From the NCBI GenBank assembly GCA_963969595.1, contig OZ018417.1, positions 16,804,501 to 16,868,500 on the forward strand: 64,000 nt of DNA, read 5' to 3'. Positions 1-12,873 of this stretch are shown here, in pieces. A model generated the notes under the pieces. The model saw nothing but the letters and a program-made list of their open reading frames with translations, searched no databases and had not been told where the DNA came from. Position 1 is the stretch's first letter, and each line of letters opens with the position of its first letter. A program made the translations under genes and the position numbers. Source of the stretch: Neckera pumila. Lineage: Eukaryota; Streptophyta; Bryopsida; Hypnales; Neckeraceae.

Positions 1-1640
1 GTTTTTTCAAAGAAACTAGGACTCTCTAGGAAGCACTAAAAAATCCTAGGGATTACTAGGAGGCTTTAAAAAGTCACATATAAAATCTAAACAAATCACT
101 CAAAGGTTTTAAGAATCCACAAAAATATTATAGAAGTCTTTTATTATAGTAGATAGGTATACCTATCATTGAAAAGATGTTTGACTTTTACAAAATCTAA
201 TAAAGGTAGAGAATTATCTAGATTGATAAAGGATGACTATCCATGATAGTTTTCTCGTGAAACCCCCAGCAAAAGAAGAACATTCATTGACAAGAAACAA
301 CGCTCATACCACACAAGAGTCAATAAACGATCAATATTATATTTAACCCCTATAATGTTTGATGGGAGAAAGGGTGTAGATATGAAGTTTTCTATGGAAA
401 AAAAAATCAAGGCTTAAATAGAATCTAGATGCAAGATCTTCATTTTTGCAAATTTTTCTTTACTTCCCATCCCTACATATATGAACTCAGTAATTCAAAA
501 CTTGGTATAACAACCATAAAGCATTAAGTGACAAATTGACAATACTAATTTGTCCCATTAGCAAGGGTGCAAATTAGTGGCATTTTTAAAATCAGTGGCA
601 CTACAAAGATTGGTACATCATATTAATACTTTAGTCTAAGCTAATTTAGATATCCTCTAAAGCCCTTTGACTAAATTATTGTAGAAAGTACTCAAAACTG
701 CCATTTTATAGTGTAGTGAAAAAAAATGAAAAAGAAAGTTGTTTTTGGAAATTAAAGAATACAAAGTTGTATTAATCTACTATAGAATGCAAGGAGGGTT
801 TTTTAATGAAAAATTTGACCATGTAGATTGCATAATCTTAGCTGTCAAAGTGAAGAAACATAATTCTTTCAATTCTTCTAAATTGTAAGGTTTTCTCTTT
901 CAAATTTTTTATAGAAAATGAATATATTCCAGAATTTGTAATGAAACTGATAATCTTTAAGAAATCAATTTTGAATATGAGTTAAGAAAATTCAACAAAA
1001 AATACTTCATATTCATTCTTGCAAAAATTACTATATAGAAAGAGGTACAAAATATTAGGAAATACTATGTTATTAATAATTTAATTACATGTAGATTAAA
1101 AAATTTCAATTCCAATGGTAATAATGTTGTAAAAAGCAATTTGAATCTTAAGTTTTTATTATTTTTCAAAAATATTGAAAACTGAATTCAAAATTGAACT
1201 TCTAATTTTATTTTTGAGAAGAGATTCTATTACTATGCATAAAATAAAACTCTTTATAACTTTCATTTCATTAATTATAATTATTGAATTATTGAAAAAT
1301 TTCTACATACACATAAATCTAGAACATGACATCAAATATTTGTTGATTTAAAAAAAAGGATTTTTGGGGGCTAATCGGACTACTTCCACTTCAAAAGAAA
1401 AATTTTCTTGGGATGTTTTTTGGGTGTTGCCTTTGACTGGTTTATCAAATTACTACAAAATTGCAGGCCTTAATGATGGTAGCAAATTACATGTCTACAC
1501 TTAATTTCATCTAAATCAAACAAAATTTGCACTTGTGGTGGCTTGCCTAAAATTAAAAAATGGATTAAATTTTTAGTTTTTCTTTTAGAGGTAATTCATA
1601 GATAGTATGACTTTAATGAAGTAGTGTTATACATACAAAT
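1..1640. other. AT-rich intergenic sequence, no gene seen
   Basis: No convincing reading frame. The part from roughly 1000 to 1340 resembles the interior of the 0.93-kb TTAA-ended repeats found further right (for example 31620-31760), sharing the 'caatggt..aatgtt..aa' and 'aaaaatattgaaaa' stretches, so it is probably an old eroded copy. The rest shows nothing that could be named. Confidence 0.5.
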
Positions 1641-1894
1641 GAGGGGTGCTATTATGTGAGCATAGGAGTGTGAGTCCATAAGCCTAGAATACTACACACC
1701 TATGTAATAGGTGTATATACTATAGAAACCGTCTATGATTACAGGATATATATATTATAAATACCCATATTATAGGTGTTTATAATATATATACACCTTC
1801 TATAGTGTATGGTATCTATATTATAGGTACCTATATTGTAGGCTCAATGCTCACAAGCTCACATTTGTGGGCTTACATACTAACACCATTGCTC
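1641..1894. mobile_element. Palindromic MITE, copy 1
   Basis: About 254 bp that is largely self-complementary, with ends of the type GGTGCTATTATGTGAGC and an interior of TATA-rich inverted repeats (ATTATAGGTGTTTATAATAT). A second copy in the opposite orientation lies at 32896-33144, where a 9-bp target duplication is visible. No clear duplication flanks this copy. No coding capacity. Possibly a Mutator-type foldback; the class is inferred only from the 9-bp duplication of the other copy. Confidence 0.75.
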
Positions 1895-2169
1895 TCTTTG
1901 AATATTTCTTTATATCCTTTGTGAAAAATCTATTTTTTAATGTAAAATAGTATCCCAATAATTGAACTTCTATTTTTTTTAATATTTTATGATGAATCTC
2001 TTGTTCAACTATTATAAGTAGACAATTCATGATATCATTCACCATTTGTAGTGGCTCCTTGAAGAAAGCTTGATATCTAAGAAAACAAGTTTTTCGAAAA
2101 TGAGGTGGTCTAATTTCCTAAGGCAAAAATTACTTTTACCACATACTTAAATGTACTTCATCCGTCCAT

Positions 2170-2831
2170 TTCATATAGCCCTAAACCGCCCACTCAGGTA
2201 AAGGACGCGCGCACATAAAACATTCTTCATCCAACAAACCACCCAACGAATGAAGGGCGACGTTGGCGAACGAATAGGAGCTTCCGTCGACGAACGAGTA
2301 GGAACGTCCGTCGACGAAGCTCAACGCTGATAGTCTGACACCGTGCTGCGCACACTCAACAGCAGACGATTAGACTATTGTATTGAAAATCAATGCTGGT
2401 GTCCTGCCGTGTTGAAGCAATACAAGGCATTCTTATTGTCCAATTATTCGATCACGTAATCACCACGCTTGACTTACTACACTCAATCCACCAAATCCTT
2501 CCATTCACGCCATTTCACCTCACCGCATTCTCGCCAATACCCAAATGCCACTTCTTCAAGCTTCGTCAGTCCAATCCCACAAAACACCGCCTGATTTCAT
2601 CCTTTTTGATTGGTACTCGCAGAGTTCGAGAGTCTCTGAGTTGGGGTTGTGTCAATTTGACTCTTGGAGTTTCCTTTTCTGATGTTTAATAAGTTCTGCC
2701 CTGAAAGATATCAGTAGTTATGGAGATTTGAAAGCAACGTTTACGTGCGAGAGAAGTATGGGAGCATTTCTTTTGTTTCAGCACTTGACGATGTGTAAGC
2801 GAAGGTGGTTAAGGACGCCGCTGTAGTGGTG
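2170..2831 (+). promoter_or_regulatory. Upstream region and probable 5' leader exon of the lipase gene
   Basis: GC content rises sharply here compared with the AT-rich flank. A TATA-like CATATAGCCC lies near 2172. A good splice donor (gtag-tg|GTGAGT, about 2831) has a matching acceptor TCACAG at 3695-3700, just before the lipase start codon. This suggests a leader exon here and an untranslated leader intron of about 870 bp. The open frame of 98 codons at 2393-2689 has no recognisable content. The leader intron is an inference; transcript data would settle it. Confidence 0.4.
2265..2312. repeat. 24-bp tandem duplication in the lipase leader region
   Basis: Two adjacent 24-bp units of the form GRCGAACGARTAGGA..TCCGTC occur, followed by a third partial start (GACGAAG). 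CG-rich, unlike its surroundings. Confidence 0.7.
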
Positions 2832-2937
2832 AGTTTTATGCAACCTTAGTTTTTTATTTTGGGTATGAATTGAAGCGATTTTGGTTTGTGAGATTGTTGG
2901 ATTCGTAGGGCTTGTAATATGTCTCTGCAATGGGCTT

Positions 2938-2968
2938 AAACCCTAATGGACAAAGAGGTTTAGGGTTT
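2938..2968. promoter_or_regulatory. Inverted pair of telo-box motifs
   Basis: AAACCCTAA at 2938-2946 and TTTAGGGTTT at 2959-2968 face each other across 12 bp inside the proposed leader intron of the lipase gene. The telo-box AAACCCTAA is a known plant promoter and leader motif bound by Telomere Repeat Binding proteins. Function here is inferred from the motif alone. Confidence 0.4.
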
Positions 2969-3714
2969 GGAAATGATGGATTTGGTTGACTGTATTGTGA
3001 AAATGCTAGAATTTAGATGGGTACAGATGTGACTTGTGTTGGTTGAAAATGAATATTGTTTAACAGAATATTCCTTATGTGATGAAATCAAAACACAATA
3101 ATTTTTACCACTCTCACACGATTTTGAGTTTAGTGCAGGTCGAAATATTCGTGTATTGTACCAATTTCCACAAAATAAAATTTGTCGTGACACTAATTTT
3201 CTAGCTAGGTGGCGGTAATTTCTCCCCCTGACCATTTGGACAAATCAGTGTAGTCATATACTTTATAGGATTCATGATTTGAAAATGACCACTTCAACTG
3301 TTCACATTGTAAAGATCAATAATTCAGATGTGGCCATGTTTCATATCACCAAAATCAGTTTAGAATATTGCATTTGCTGGTGAAAAGATAGCTACAAATG
3401 AATAAAAATTAGTCTTCACATGAAGAACTCGAAATAGCAACAGGAGTACCAGTATGAATCTCGGTTTGTGTATTTCTGATGTCACACTTTTGATGACTAA
3501 TGCTTCCGTATAGATCTTTGAATTTCTATTCGATCCGCAAAGGTTTATCGCTCGTCACTTCCTCTTCTTTAAGTTTTGTATACTTTCTGGGTTGTCTGGA
3601 GATGATCTCTTTCTCTTTGTCCTTTCTGTCCTGTGTTTTCAGTATTTATTGTTACAAACACTTTGCCGCAACATTGTGGCGTGATTTTTGTCAATTCACA
3701 GATAGGTCTTTGGA

Positions 3715-6700
3715 ATGGAGTACAATCGAAAGAAAAAGTTGAGTTTGGGAGCTATCGTTCTGCTTCTATCCTTTTGTGTCTTTACAGCATCTGCTGAAAC
3801 AGGTTCGTGCCAAGCTTGGTGCAAGGATGAAATGCTTGTGATTGCATTTGTTGTGTAGTCCATCACTATCCACTTGAAATTTATTTTCACCCTCTAATGG
3901 TTCTGGACTTTAACCCAAAATAAAAGTAGAAAATCCCTTTTTAGAAGTTAATAGGCGATTACAGTAACTTCTATTGGCACATTTTTTATCCTAAAGCTTC
4001 CAAAATGGTTTATTTCAGCTCATGTAGATATGGAAGCTGCCACTTTTGACAATTCCGGTGTTCTGCTTTATAATATAACTCGCTATTTCAGGCTCTCAGA
4101 GGGACTTTTTATTTATTTATTGGGTGTTACTTGACCTTGGAGATGTGGAGTTCTGGATGAAATCCATCAGTGTAGGCTTTGAGCGTCATAGAGAGGAGAA
4201 CTGCAAGAGTAAGAAAAACTGGGCCCATATGCAGATCAAAAGACTGTTCTCTGCGAGTATAATAGGACGAAAGCACTCATTCTTGTGGAGTACGCAGCTG
4301 TGGTACTTGTCTACTTTCATTGAACTTCTCCTTTCAGTTGTTTCTTGTTGGTCCCTTTCTTGTTCACCGCCTTCATTAAGGTAGAGGATACTATTTCCGT
4401 TATTTTAAACATTTAAACCAATATGTAGAAGTGTGAAATTTAGAGGGACGTTTAGAGCTGTGGAGAGATCTTTGGGTAGGAGAGCCAAATCTGTTTAGAT
4501 AGAGTTTTGAATCACTCAGTGTATGATTATTTCTGTTGCAATTATTCCAAGTGGGAGGTTGTAAATCACTACAATTAATAGTAGGGATTCTCATTTCCAT
4601 TCTAAAATGAGTGGTTATAGACATTTAGTGTAGTCATGCTTACACCACTTGCTAGTATTCATGAATAGATGAGTTGCTGTTAGTAACAGGGGTTAGTATA
4701 GGAGACAGGGATCAGGTGTATAACGGTTTTAGTATCCTGTATCGTAGTACAAGTTCCGAAGAGTAGACTTGCAGTTGTACTTGGTTCAACTTATGGTGAA
4801 ATCACTGCATTTTATTTTACTTCTATCTTCGGTGTTTGAGCTTATCGATGATATCTGTTTGCTATTGTGCATGGAGCTTATGGTTGATTCTCTTGCTAGG
4901 CCTACATAGTGGACGACACATCACTTCTATCATGGACATGTTCTCGTTGCTATGGTTTGACCAAGGTACGTCAACATCTGTTAATATTTATTTACAGGAG
5001 TGTATTTATATGTATGTTGCTGTGTTCGTGATGTACGTGTTGCAAACGATATGCTCACTTGAATGGGTTTTTAATGTGGTATTTTCAATGGGGCAGGGTT
5101 TCAAGATCCACGCACTGGTTGTGGATGTTCAGCATTGCCTTCAGGTATATCTGCTCTTGTATATAGCTTTGAATGATGAATTGTGTAGACAGTCCCATCT
5201 TTTTGAAAATATTCAGGTATTTTAATTCTCTTTTCACATTTTATTGGCTGGACAGTTTGCAGTTCTTGATTGATGAGCATCTTGCTGTGAGCGAATATCT
5301 CTTTGAGGGAATTTTATTCATACATTTATGCTGTCCAACGAGCTGACACAAAGTTCATAATCATATGCAGGCTTTTGTTGGTGTAGCAGAAAACTTGAAG
5401 GCTACCATTGTTGCTTTTCGTGGAACCCAGCAATCTAGGTATGTATGTTGTAAGATTTGTTGTCATTTTTATTAGACACCGGTTTGACGCGGACCACTCT
5501 CTGAAACACAGTAGGAGAACTTTTTGACTTGTCATACTTCCAATCTATTATTTATTGAATTTCCATATAAAATAATTGTTGATCAACAAGCTCAAGAACC
5601 AAGGAAAATTTTGGATGATTGAAAAACGCATTGTTTGGAGTGTCAAGAGACGTTGTTCATTTGTCCGTATTCCAGAATGTGTATGTGAAGGTTCTCAATG
5701 TTTAATATAATTGTCTGAGATTGACTGCATGTTCACACATATTTAGCGCTTGTGCTGCGCAGCATGCAGAATTGGGCAGAAGACTTATATTTTAGGGAGC
5801 TGGATCTGAATTATCCAGGAGTCACCGATGCAATGGTACAGGCAGTTTGTATATTGAGTTCAATAAGTCCTGCAGAGTGGTTCGTATTTGGGTACTTAAC
5901 CTGAAGTGCCCAAACTAAAAGTAGAGAGTCCAAGAATGTAGGACAGGATTCCTTCCTTGAAGCTTCCTAAATGATCTATTTCAAGTTCAATAGAAATGAA
6001 GGCGGCCATTTTTAGCCAACTAGTCACTAACATTAACCACTTTTGTTTTGGAGCCGCAGGTACATAGTGGGTTTTATACAGCCTATCACAACACCACATT
6101 ACGAGAGCAAGTTGTAGAAGCAGTAATGGCCATTCAACAAGCCAGGCGCGACCTTGGTGTTATTATCACCGGGCACTCCATGGGAGGGGCAATGGCCACT
6201 TTCTGCGCACTTGATCTTTCTGTGAGTCTGCTTTGAAATTTTCGATAGGCAACTTTCTTCTTAAGAATGCAATGAAACAAGAAATTTTTAAAAAGAAATT
6301 GGAAATTGAGGCAGAGGAGACGATTGCGTCACTTTAGGCATTTTTTACCTATTTTACGAGTGTACCTTCATTGGGAGTCGCTATACAACTCATTTGAGAG
6401 ATCACTTTGGTTACTACAAGAGCCAAACTCTCTTGAGCTCCAATGTATGATTACTCAATGTATGATGATTTCTTATGCATGTCATTCAAAGTGGGAGGTT
6501 TGTAGACAGCCCCATTTCTATTCAAAGATGAGTCATGAGACATTTAGCCAATTCATGCTTTGTTCCAACTTGTAGTTGAAAGTGTATTGCAAGGGATGAG
6601 TTGCTGTTGGTATTAGGGGTCAGTCAACAGGAGACAAGATCAGGTCCCTAATAGTTTAATGGTTTTAGTATGTCCTCAACTCTATTATTGATGTACCGTT

Positions 6701-8148
6701 TTTGTCTTCTTCAGGTGAATTTCGGCTTCAAAAACATTGAGGTCTTTACATTTGGGCAGCCTCGAGTAGGAAATTTCGCGTTTTCAGTTTACTACAACGA
6801 ATACGTCCCATTGACAATCCGCGTCACGCATGCTCATGACTTAGTGCCTCACATGCCTCCTTACTATACCCTGGTGGGACAAAAGACTTACCACCACTTT
6901 GCAACTGAGGTACTTCAACAACCTTCTCTAATACTACGTAGTATTTTCAGAGATGGAATGTCTCCTTGAGGTTGTGCATGTTGATAAGAGGGAGGATTTT
7001 TATGGTAACGTTGAGACCTGTTTTGAATAGAATTCATTTATGGACTAGATAATGCTCGAATGATAATGCTTAATGCTTAATGCTCAAGAGCCGAGAAGCT
7101 TGAGAGCAAAATCAGACATTATGCCAAGTTGTTGTACTCAATCAAAGGGCTTCAAATGAGGTGAAAGCTTTTGGATTGTAATCCTTTTCTGACTAGCCAA
7201 ATGAGACAGTGACATAGCTGCGTTGAACACAGGACTTGGCATTATGAGTAGTGTTTGACTCAAGGGTAGATTAGAATTTCTCAAAATCTGAACCTTTTGC
7301 TTATTGAATGTCGTTGTTTCTAAAGCCTGACGTTAACAATTTGGTCAAACATCAATTTGGGATTCCAAAAGTACGTGAAGTGCTGCTCTCTTTTGGTATT
7401 TCGAGCTCAATTTTGAGTTTGAAGATTGTTTTGCCTTCTCTGAAGTGCGTGTTGCCGGCACCGAAAGCCATTTGTTCTCTTTTGAGGATACATTTATTGT
7501 TGCAGGTCTGGATCTTTCGAGTTTCAATTGGCCGTCTGGTATTCGAGTTTGAACGCGTTTGTGACTCTTCTGGCGAGGATCCAACCTGTAGCAGGTCTAT
7601 TTCTACAACATCTGATTTCATTGGCCTTGATTCTACATTGTCACGACTCTTTTTCTTGCATTATTGTGGACCAAAGTAATTCTAATAATTTTTTCTTACT
7701 TTCAAATTAATGGTATCATTCCTAACTTATTTTACATTAAAATAAGTTAAAAAATAGATTAAAAAATCTGTTACAAGTAAAAAGTTACACAAAGATATCG
7801 AACATGAAGTAAATACCAGTGTAATCGCTCTGTAGTATTTTAGTTCCACAAAATAAAATTACTTGCTAAGCAATCTATAACCTCTTCTAATTTTGTAGTG
7901 ACACTAGTACTACGTCCTCCTTAACCCTCCCTCTTATGAGTGTAGTGTTTTTATTTCATTGGAGCGATGATGACACTCGTTCTTTGGTGTGCTTTGACAG
8001 GTCTGTCGCTGGCAACAGCATTGCAGATCATCTAAATTACTACGGCGTTTTTTTGGGGACTGAAGATAATGTGTTGGCTCTGCAAAAGAGCTTCACCGAT
8101 TTCAATTCATCTCAGACGTTGGGATTCTGTAGAACCGCTGTGCAGTGA
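3715..8148 (+). CDS. Secreted class 3 (GxSxG) triacylglycerol lipase, ten coding exons
   Basis: Lipase_3-family alpha/beta hydrolase expected to cleave acyl esters of glycerolipids in the secretory path or outside the cell. Coding exons: 3715-3802, 4235-4302, 4900-4965, 5097-5144, 5371-5438, 5763-5835, 6060-6221, 6715-6909, 7506-7594, 8001-8148. All introns are GT-AG and all phases close, giving 1005 nt, or 334 residues plus TGA. Residues 1-27 form a signal peptide (basic start, then LGAIVLLLSFCVFTASA). WTCSRC is at about residue 65 and AFRGTQ about 105. The nucleophile elbow GHSMGG has catalytic Ser177. FTFGQPRVGN follows, then HAHDLVPHMPP with Asp233. CDSSGEDPTCSR precedes ADHLNYYG with catalytic His296. 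The triad, order and length match intact plant members of this family. The start was chosen because it is the first ATG after the TCACAG acceptor and opens the signal peptide. Introns 1, 2, 6 and 7 carry related repeats. Confidence 0.93.
3910..4048 (+). repeat. Intronic repeat A in lipase intron 1
   Basis: Shares the order 'aactaaaagtagaRAgtcc', 'gaagcttccYaaatgRtYtatttca' and 'gaaRgYggccattttt' in diverged form with 5889-6017 in intron 6. Family unknown; no terminal repeats could be defined. Confidence 0.5.
4450..4745 (+). repeat. Intronic repeat B in lipase intron 2
   Basis: Aligns over nearly 300 bp with 6389-6676 in intron 7. Shared landmarks include 'agagccaaa', 'caRtgtatgat', 'aagtgggaggttt', 'gatgagttgctgttRgta', 'ggagacaRg' and 'ggttttagtat'. 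Divergence is clearly older than a recent duplication. Confidence 0.6.
5889..6017 (+). repeat. Intronic repeat A in lipase intron 6
   Basis: Diverged partner of 3910-4048. It ends about 40 bp before the acceptor of exon 7. Confidence 0.5.
6389..6676 (+). repeat. Intronic repeat B in lipase intron 7
   Basis: Diverged partner of 4450-4745, in the same orientation relative to the gene. It ends about 40 bp before the acceptor of exon 8. Confidence 0.6.
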
Positions 8149-9475
8149 CAACACTTCTGAAATGCTCTCCTGCAAGAGCACATGAAGAAAGCTAAGCACC
8201 ATCCATTCATGGTCCTCCTGTAGGGATTGATTTTGTGTTGTCTGTCATTCGTTTTAATTTGGTGACACTTATTTATAGATAATGTATACTAGGCCCATGA
8301 ATTTGATGCGAGTCTTTGCGAGAGGTACCGAGGTACCGAGGCCCAAGCAATTGCTGTCTGCATCCGTGTGCATTCTTAGTTCAACTTTGTAGAACTATCC
8401 CAAACAGACTCTGCATTCATGCTGGTGTTAGAACCTAAGCTATTCTTCTTCTTTGCAAGCAGTAGACAAAGCTTGCATGTTTCGAGTATAACCTGAAGTA
8501 ACACCATTTTTTCAACTCTGTACTGTATTTTCTAAGTACAATTAGACTAGCACAGACCGTTTCTCTCAAAGACATTTTGCAATTGGATGACGCCAGTCAA
8601 ATTATCCTCGTTGGAATGTTGGAACCTATGCCATGAAACCAAAAGTCTCGAAGGCTCAGTTGCCTCCTTTATTTCCACATACAAAACATTTCAGTCTATA
8701 AATCTTAGACAGATGGTGGGATGCAAGATAGATAAGGGACGCAATTGAGAGGATGGCGCTTTTCTGGTTTACTTATCTTACAAAAATATTTTGTTTTTGA
8801 TTAGAACTTTTCAATCAATTGTAAGGTAGTAGCACCTTAATTGTACTTCCATGGTGGTTTCAAATCCAAAGTTTTGCTGAACGGGGTCATCAAATTGAAG
8901 TGAACGGTGTTCCAAGTAAATTAAGAATTTTATATTGCCCAAAGAATATATTATAAATTTTCAAAACTACTCACTATAGATCCCTGTGATTGATCATAGA
9001 CTAAATAGAAAAATGTAAGCTTAGTAAACATCTTTGATAATTAATTGTCCTTGGGGTTGGTGGCAAATGGAAGTTTAGATAGGTTCCTATGAATTCAATT
9101 TTTGACGTGATTTTTTGAAGCTTTTGTTGAAGATAGAAAAAATTCATAAGTTTTTTGGGAATATAATTTTTATTTCAATTGGTGCTTGGGAGCAAAAGTT
9201 ATAACCCCCTAAGTGCATATCTATATGGAGAGCTTTAGTTCATTCCATTTTGATTAGTGGTGTGAAAATTATACGGAGCATCTTCTTTTTTGGGCAATTA
9301 TAGAAAAAATAACATATTAGATTTATTTTTTAACGCAATTTCACAACTCTTGAAAACAAGAAGTTCCATAGGGTTTAGTTTGCTTGATAGAACTATCTCA
9401 CCATTAGAATTAGTGTATTTGAATTCCATTTTAGAATAGTCAATGATTCATTTTTAATTTTTTCCTTCTATCCAG
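8149..9475. other. 3' flank of the lipase gene, then AT-rich sequence
   Basis: The first 500 bp or so keep moderate GC and probably hold the 3' untranslated region. No single polyadenylation signal stands out. From 8800 the sequence is AT-rich. Around 9180-9270 it resembles the 3' part of the 0.89-kb TTAA repeats in reverse ('gggagcaaaagttataa', 'cattccattttgatta'), so an eroded copy is likely. No gene seen. Confidence 0.45.
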
Positions 9476-9702
9476 TACTCCTTCTATCCTACAATGATCT
9501 TGCGGTTGGACAAAATGTTTGAGATTTTTTGCTGAAAATAGTGTTATAATTTTAACCCATTTTAAACTTTAATTAGAGTTTATTGCGCTCCTATTGTCCT
9601 AAAACTTTGAGTTTTGGAGCCCTTTTTAAAGTGCAGTATTAAACTTAACTATTGCAAAAAAAATAAGGGAAATCGGAACAACATTTTGGAATGGAGGGAG
9701 TA
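9476..9702. mobile_element. Stowaway-like MITE
   Basis: Ends TA-CTCCTTCTATCC and GGAATGGAGGGAG-TA are inverted and close to the plant Stowaway terminus CTCCCTCCGTYCC. TA flanks both sides, as expected of Tc1/mariner-type insertion. Length about 223 bp without the TA. No coding content. Confidence 0.75.
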
Positions 9703-12217
9703 CCTATTTCTATTTAACAAATTTTTAAAGAAGGAAAATGAAATGTGCGTTTTTTATATTTTTTTCCTAACTTTCAACTCAATTCTTTAACATAAAAAAT
9801 TATAAAATCAGCATGTGTAGAGCCAAAATTTAAGTGAAGAAGTTTCAAAGTCTTATAATCTTATCACACAAAGGAAAAAAAATTCCATTTTATTCACTTT
9901 AAATGCAAATATCTTCTAAGTCTTCACAATCAAGGTTTCTGAAATTTCTTCCACACACTTTTATACTATTGTACTTGGATAGTTGCAGGGTCAACACTTT
10001 GGTGCTAAATATTTAATTAAAGTCTAAAAAGGCCTCGGTTCTTCAAGGGGTAATTAAAAGTCATAGTAAATCTTTAACTTCTTTATTTTCTCTTTGGTAC
10101 ATCTTTCTAATTTGTATAGCTTTTTCTTTTTGAAGCAATAAAGTTATTTATTATTTAAAATGGAATTAAAAAATACTGAAAACTTATCTTTTAAGAAACC
10201 GAGTTTGTGAAGGATTTTAAAATATGTTCAAAGAGATGAAGTCAATGTTATCCTAGTGTGAGAGTTGTTCCACATGTCCATCTAAAGTAGAACAGACTAT
10301 CACCACCTTGATTTGCAATCTCGGTATCTTGTGCAATGTGCTTGTTGTTGCCTAGATTTTTTAGAGATAGAATTAGTTAAATTGACAAAAATATAAATGG
10401 AATCACTTATTAATTTGACAAGAACTTGAATTGATAAGAATTTTCAAACCAAAAATATAAAACCATTAGTAGGTGAGGGTCATGACCCTCTTAAGAAGTT
10501 TCAAAATTAGTGGCCTATCATCCTAATTCCATTTGATGAGTATTATAAAATCACAAGTTTAACATTCTAAAAGTTCTTCTTTTATTGGTTGAATTACAAC
10601 ATTTTCTGACAAGTACTTATTCACAATTAAGCTCACCTAAATCAAGATTAATTGCACCACATCCCAACCAACCTTAAGCCGTCCTTAAATAGATGTGATT
10701 TTGGTGTCATTCCCTGACAATAGTACCTAATTCCTTGTCCAAAGTACCTGATGCACACACTCTGTGGAAATGGATGAAAAAATGGCACAATTGGGAGGAA
10801 CATGTAGATGGCGGAATTAAGAGGCTAACAATAATTATTGGGCTAATTGACTCTATTTAGGTTCCAACTACCAAGCTAGCACTTATGTAAACCTGTGAAA
10901 ACATATTATTGGTTTTGTTCAAAAACTATCTTCAGTACACTAAAAAATTTAAATTTGTATTATGTTACTTACATTGATACTTACCCTCTTACCTCATTTG
11001 TTTTAGTTCTCATTTAGTTAACAAATAATGTTCAAGTTGACGTCTAGTGTTGGTAATATTAGTGATACTCTTGACATTTAGTACACTACATGCCAACATG
11101 AATACTACTAAAATTACAATACTTGACAAACAGAGTCGATGTTGAAATCTCGTGTTGGTAATATTAGTAGTGTTATGACAATTAATTTTACAAACACTAT
11201 TTATCATTATTAGTGTACTAGAAGGGCATTTAGAATGACACCACTGGGTTGTCAATAATTTAATGATATTTATAATCTGTGACTGTTGTTTAGTTGGACT
11301 TTTTGAATTTGTACACACACCACAAAGTACCTTTAAATAATTGACACCTTTAGATGACAAATGCAATTACGTGCCTATTTTTTAATGTTTTTTCTACTAA
11401 GCTTAATCAATCAATTACCATGGAGTGAATGCAAGAAACACTTATACTATTTTGCATCACACCTTGCGTTTTGATTTGCTTTTTGGCTATAACTTTTGCA
11501 TTTTGGCTCCAAATGACTCAAGATTTATAGAAAAGGTACTCATGACTATTATACACCTTGACTAATTTTTTGTAATTTTCAAACATAATTTAGTATCCAA
11601 AAATTGCCCCCGGTTTTATGTCACAATTGCCAATTTGGAAGTTTTTAGTTCTATTTAGTATCCAAAAAAATAGTTTTGAGCTAGAATTTGGAAGGGGTGG
11701 TCTTCTGGTAGATTTATAGCTATTGCCCAAAGTCATTCTAAAAATAATTAATTGTGTGTGGTGTGGAAGTCCACAAAATACGCTTCTTTTTGCTTGCATT
11801 TTGTAGCATATAAAATATTATTTTGCAGATTTTTTAAATGAATAACTATCTCCATAGAATTCTTATAAATGCCAATTTTTATTTTATATATTTACTTTGT
11901 TTTTCTATTTTTAACAAATTAAAACATCAAAATATCCACTTTCTTGAGATTTGACACTTTTCTAGTTTTATTGCTTAGAGAAATTTTTAATGAATTTACC
12001 ATGGTGGTTACCTTCATCTTAAAGGTATATACATTAGCAATATTTTTTTCATTTTTTAAGAATTATTTTTCTAATTTTAAAGTACTGCAGAAAAAAAAGG
12101 ATGAGCACTGTCAAAACACAACAAAATTGGCAGGTGATTCTTGCATTCACCCCACGCTTACATTTATTTTCTAAAATAGAATATAATAACTAATATTAAT
12201 TGGATTTAAAGGCATAT
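9703..12217. other. AT-rich intergenic sequence, no gene seen
   Basis: Nothing here could be assigned. A short direct repeat (TGTTGGTAATATTAGT at about 11048 and 11153) marks a diverged local duplication with a period near 105 bp. Short open frames on both strands lack recognisable motifs. Confidence 0.4.
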
Positions 12218-12873
12218 TTAACCTCTAAATGCCTAAGGCTTTTTTTGAGCTTCTAGATACTTGCTCTAAATTGAACAAAAAGCCAACATTTTGATAAGTT
12301 GTATCAATTTTTTTGAATTGTAACCGTACCAATTCAAATAAGAATTATAGCAAATCACATAAGAAAAGAAAACACAACAATATCATTTATGGATTGAGAG
12401 ATTATAACATTTAATCATAAAGGTGTTAAAACTGGAAAAGTAGTTTGAAGTCTTTCAATCCTCTTTTCAGATGGCAAATCTAAGAATTTGGCCACCAAAA
12501 AAATAAGGTTAAAGGACCTGACATGCATTACCTGAATCAATTTGTAGCTTCTCAAAATCTACTCTATAATCTTTTTAAATGAATTTCTATTGTGATTTAT
12601 TCTCGAATATCTAGTGTATTTGAGGCTCATTTCCAAGAGCCCTCAACACTAAGGAAAGTCAAGATTGCATTGGACACCTTTGTACAAAATCTTGAACAAA
12701 AAATTCATAATCAATCATTTTCAAAATCGAATTTTTGATGCTAAAAGTAGACTTCAAAAAGAAATTTTCAAAAATAGAAACTATTGAAAATAGCAACTTG
12801 GTTGGTTGGGTTTTATTTAACTCTATAGTATTTTTGACACCAAAATGTAGTGCCTTGGGCATTTAGGTATTAA
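12218..12873 (+). mobile_element. TTAA-ended repeat, family 2, complete copy
   Basis: About 656 bp bounded by TTAA. The left end TTAACCTCTAAATGCCTAAG and the right end GGGCATTTAGGTATTAA are inverted repeats. The same interior ('gaacaRaaagYcaacattttgata', 'acaaaatcttgaa', 'aaaaattcataatcaatcatttt') recurs at 32001-33825, where the copy is interrupted. Non-coding. Useful here as the uninterrupted reference for that nest. Confidence 0.8.

Noticed and set aside
2393..2689. 98-codon frame upstream of the lipase
   Set aside because: No motif, and it lies in the probable untranslated leader; the lipase signal peptide starts after the next acceptor.
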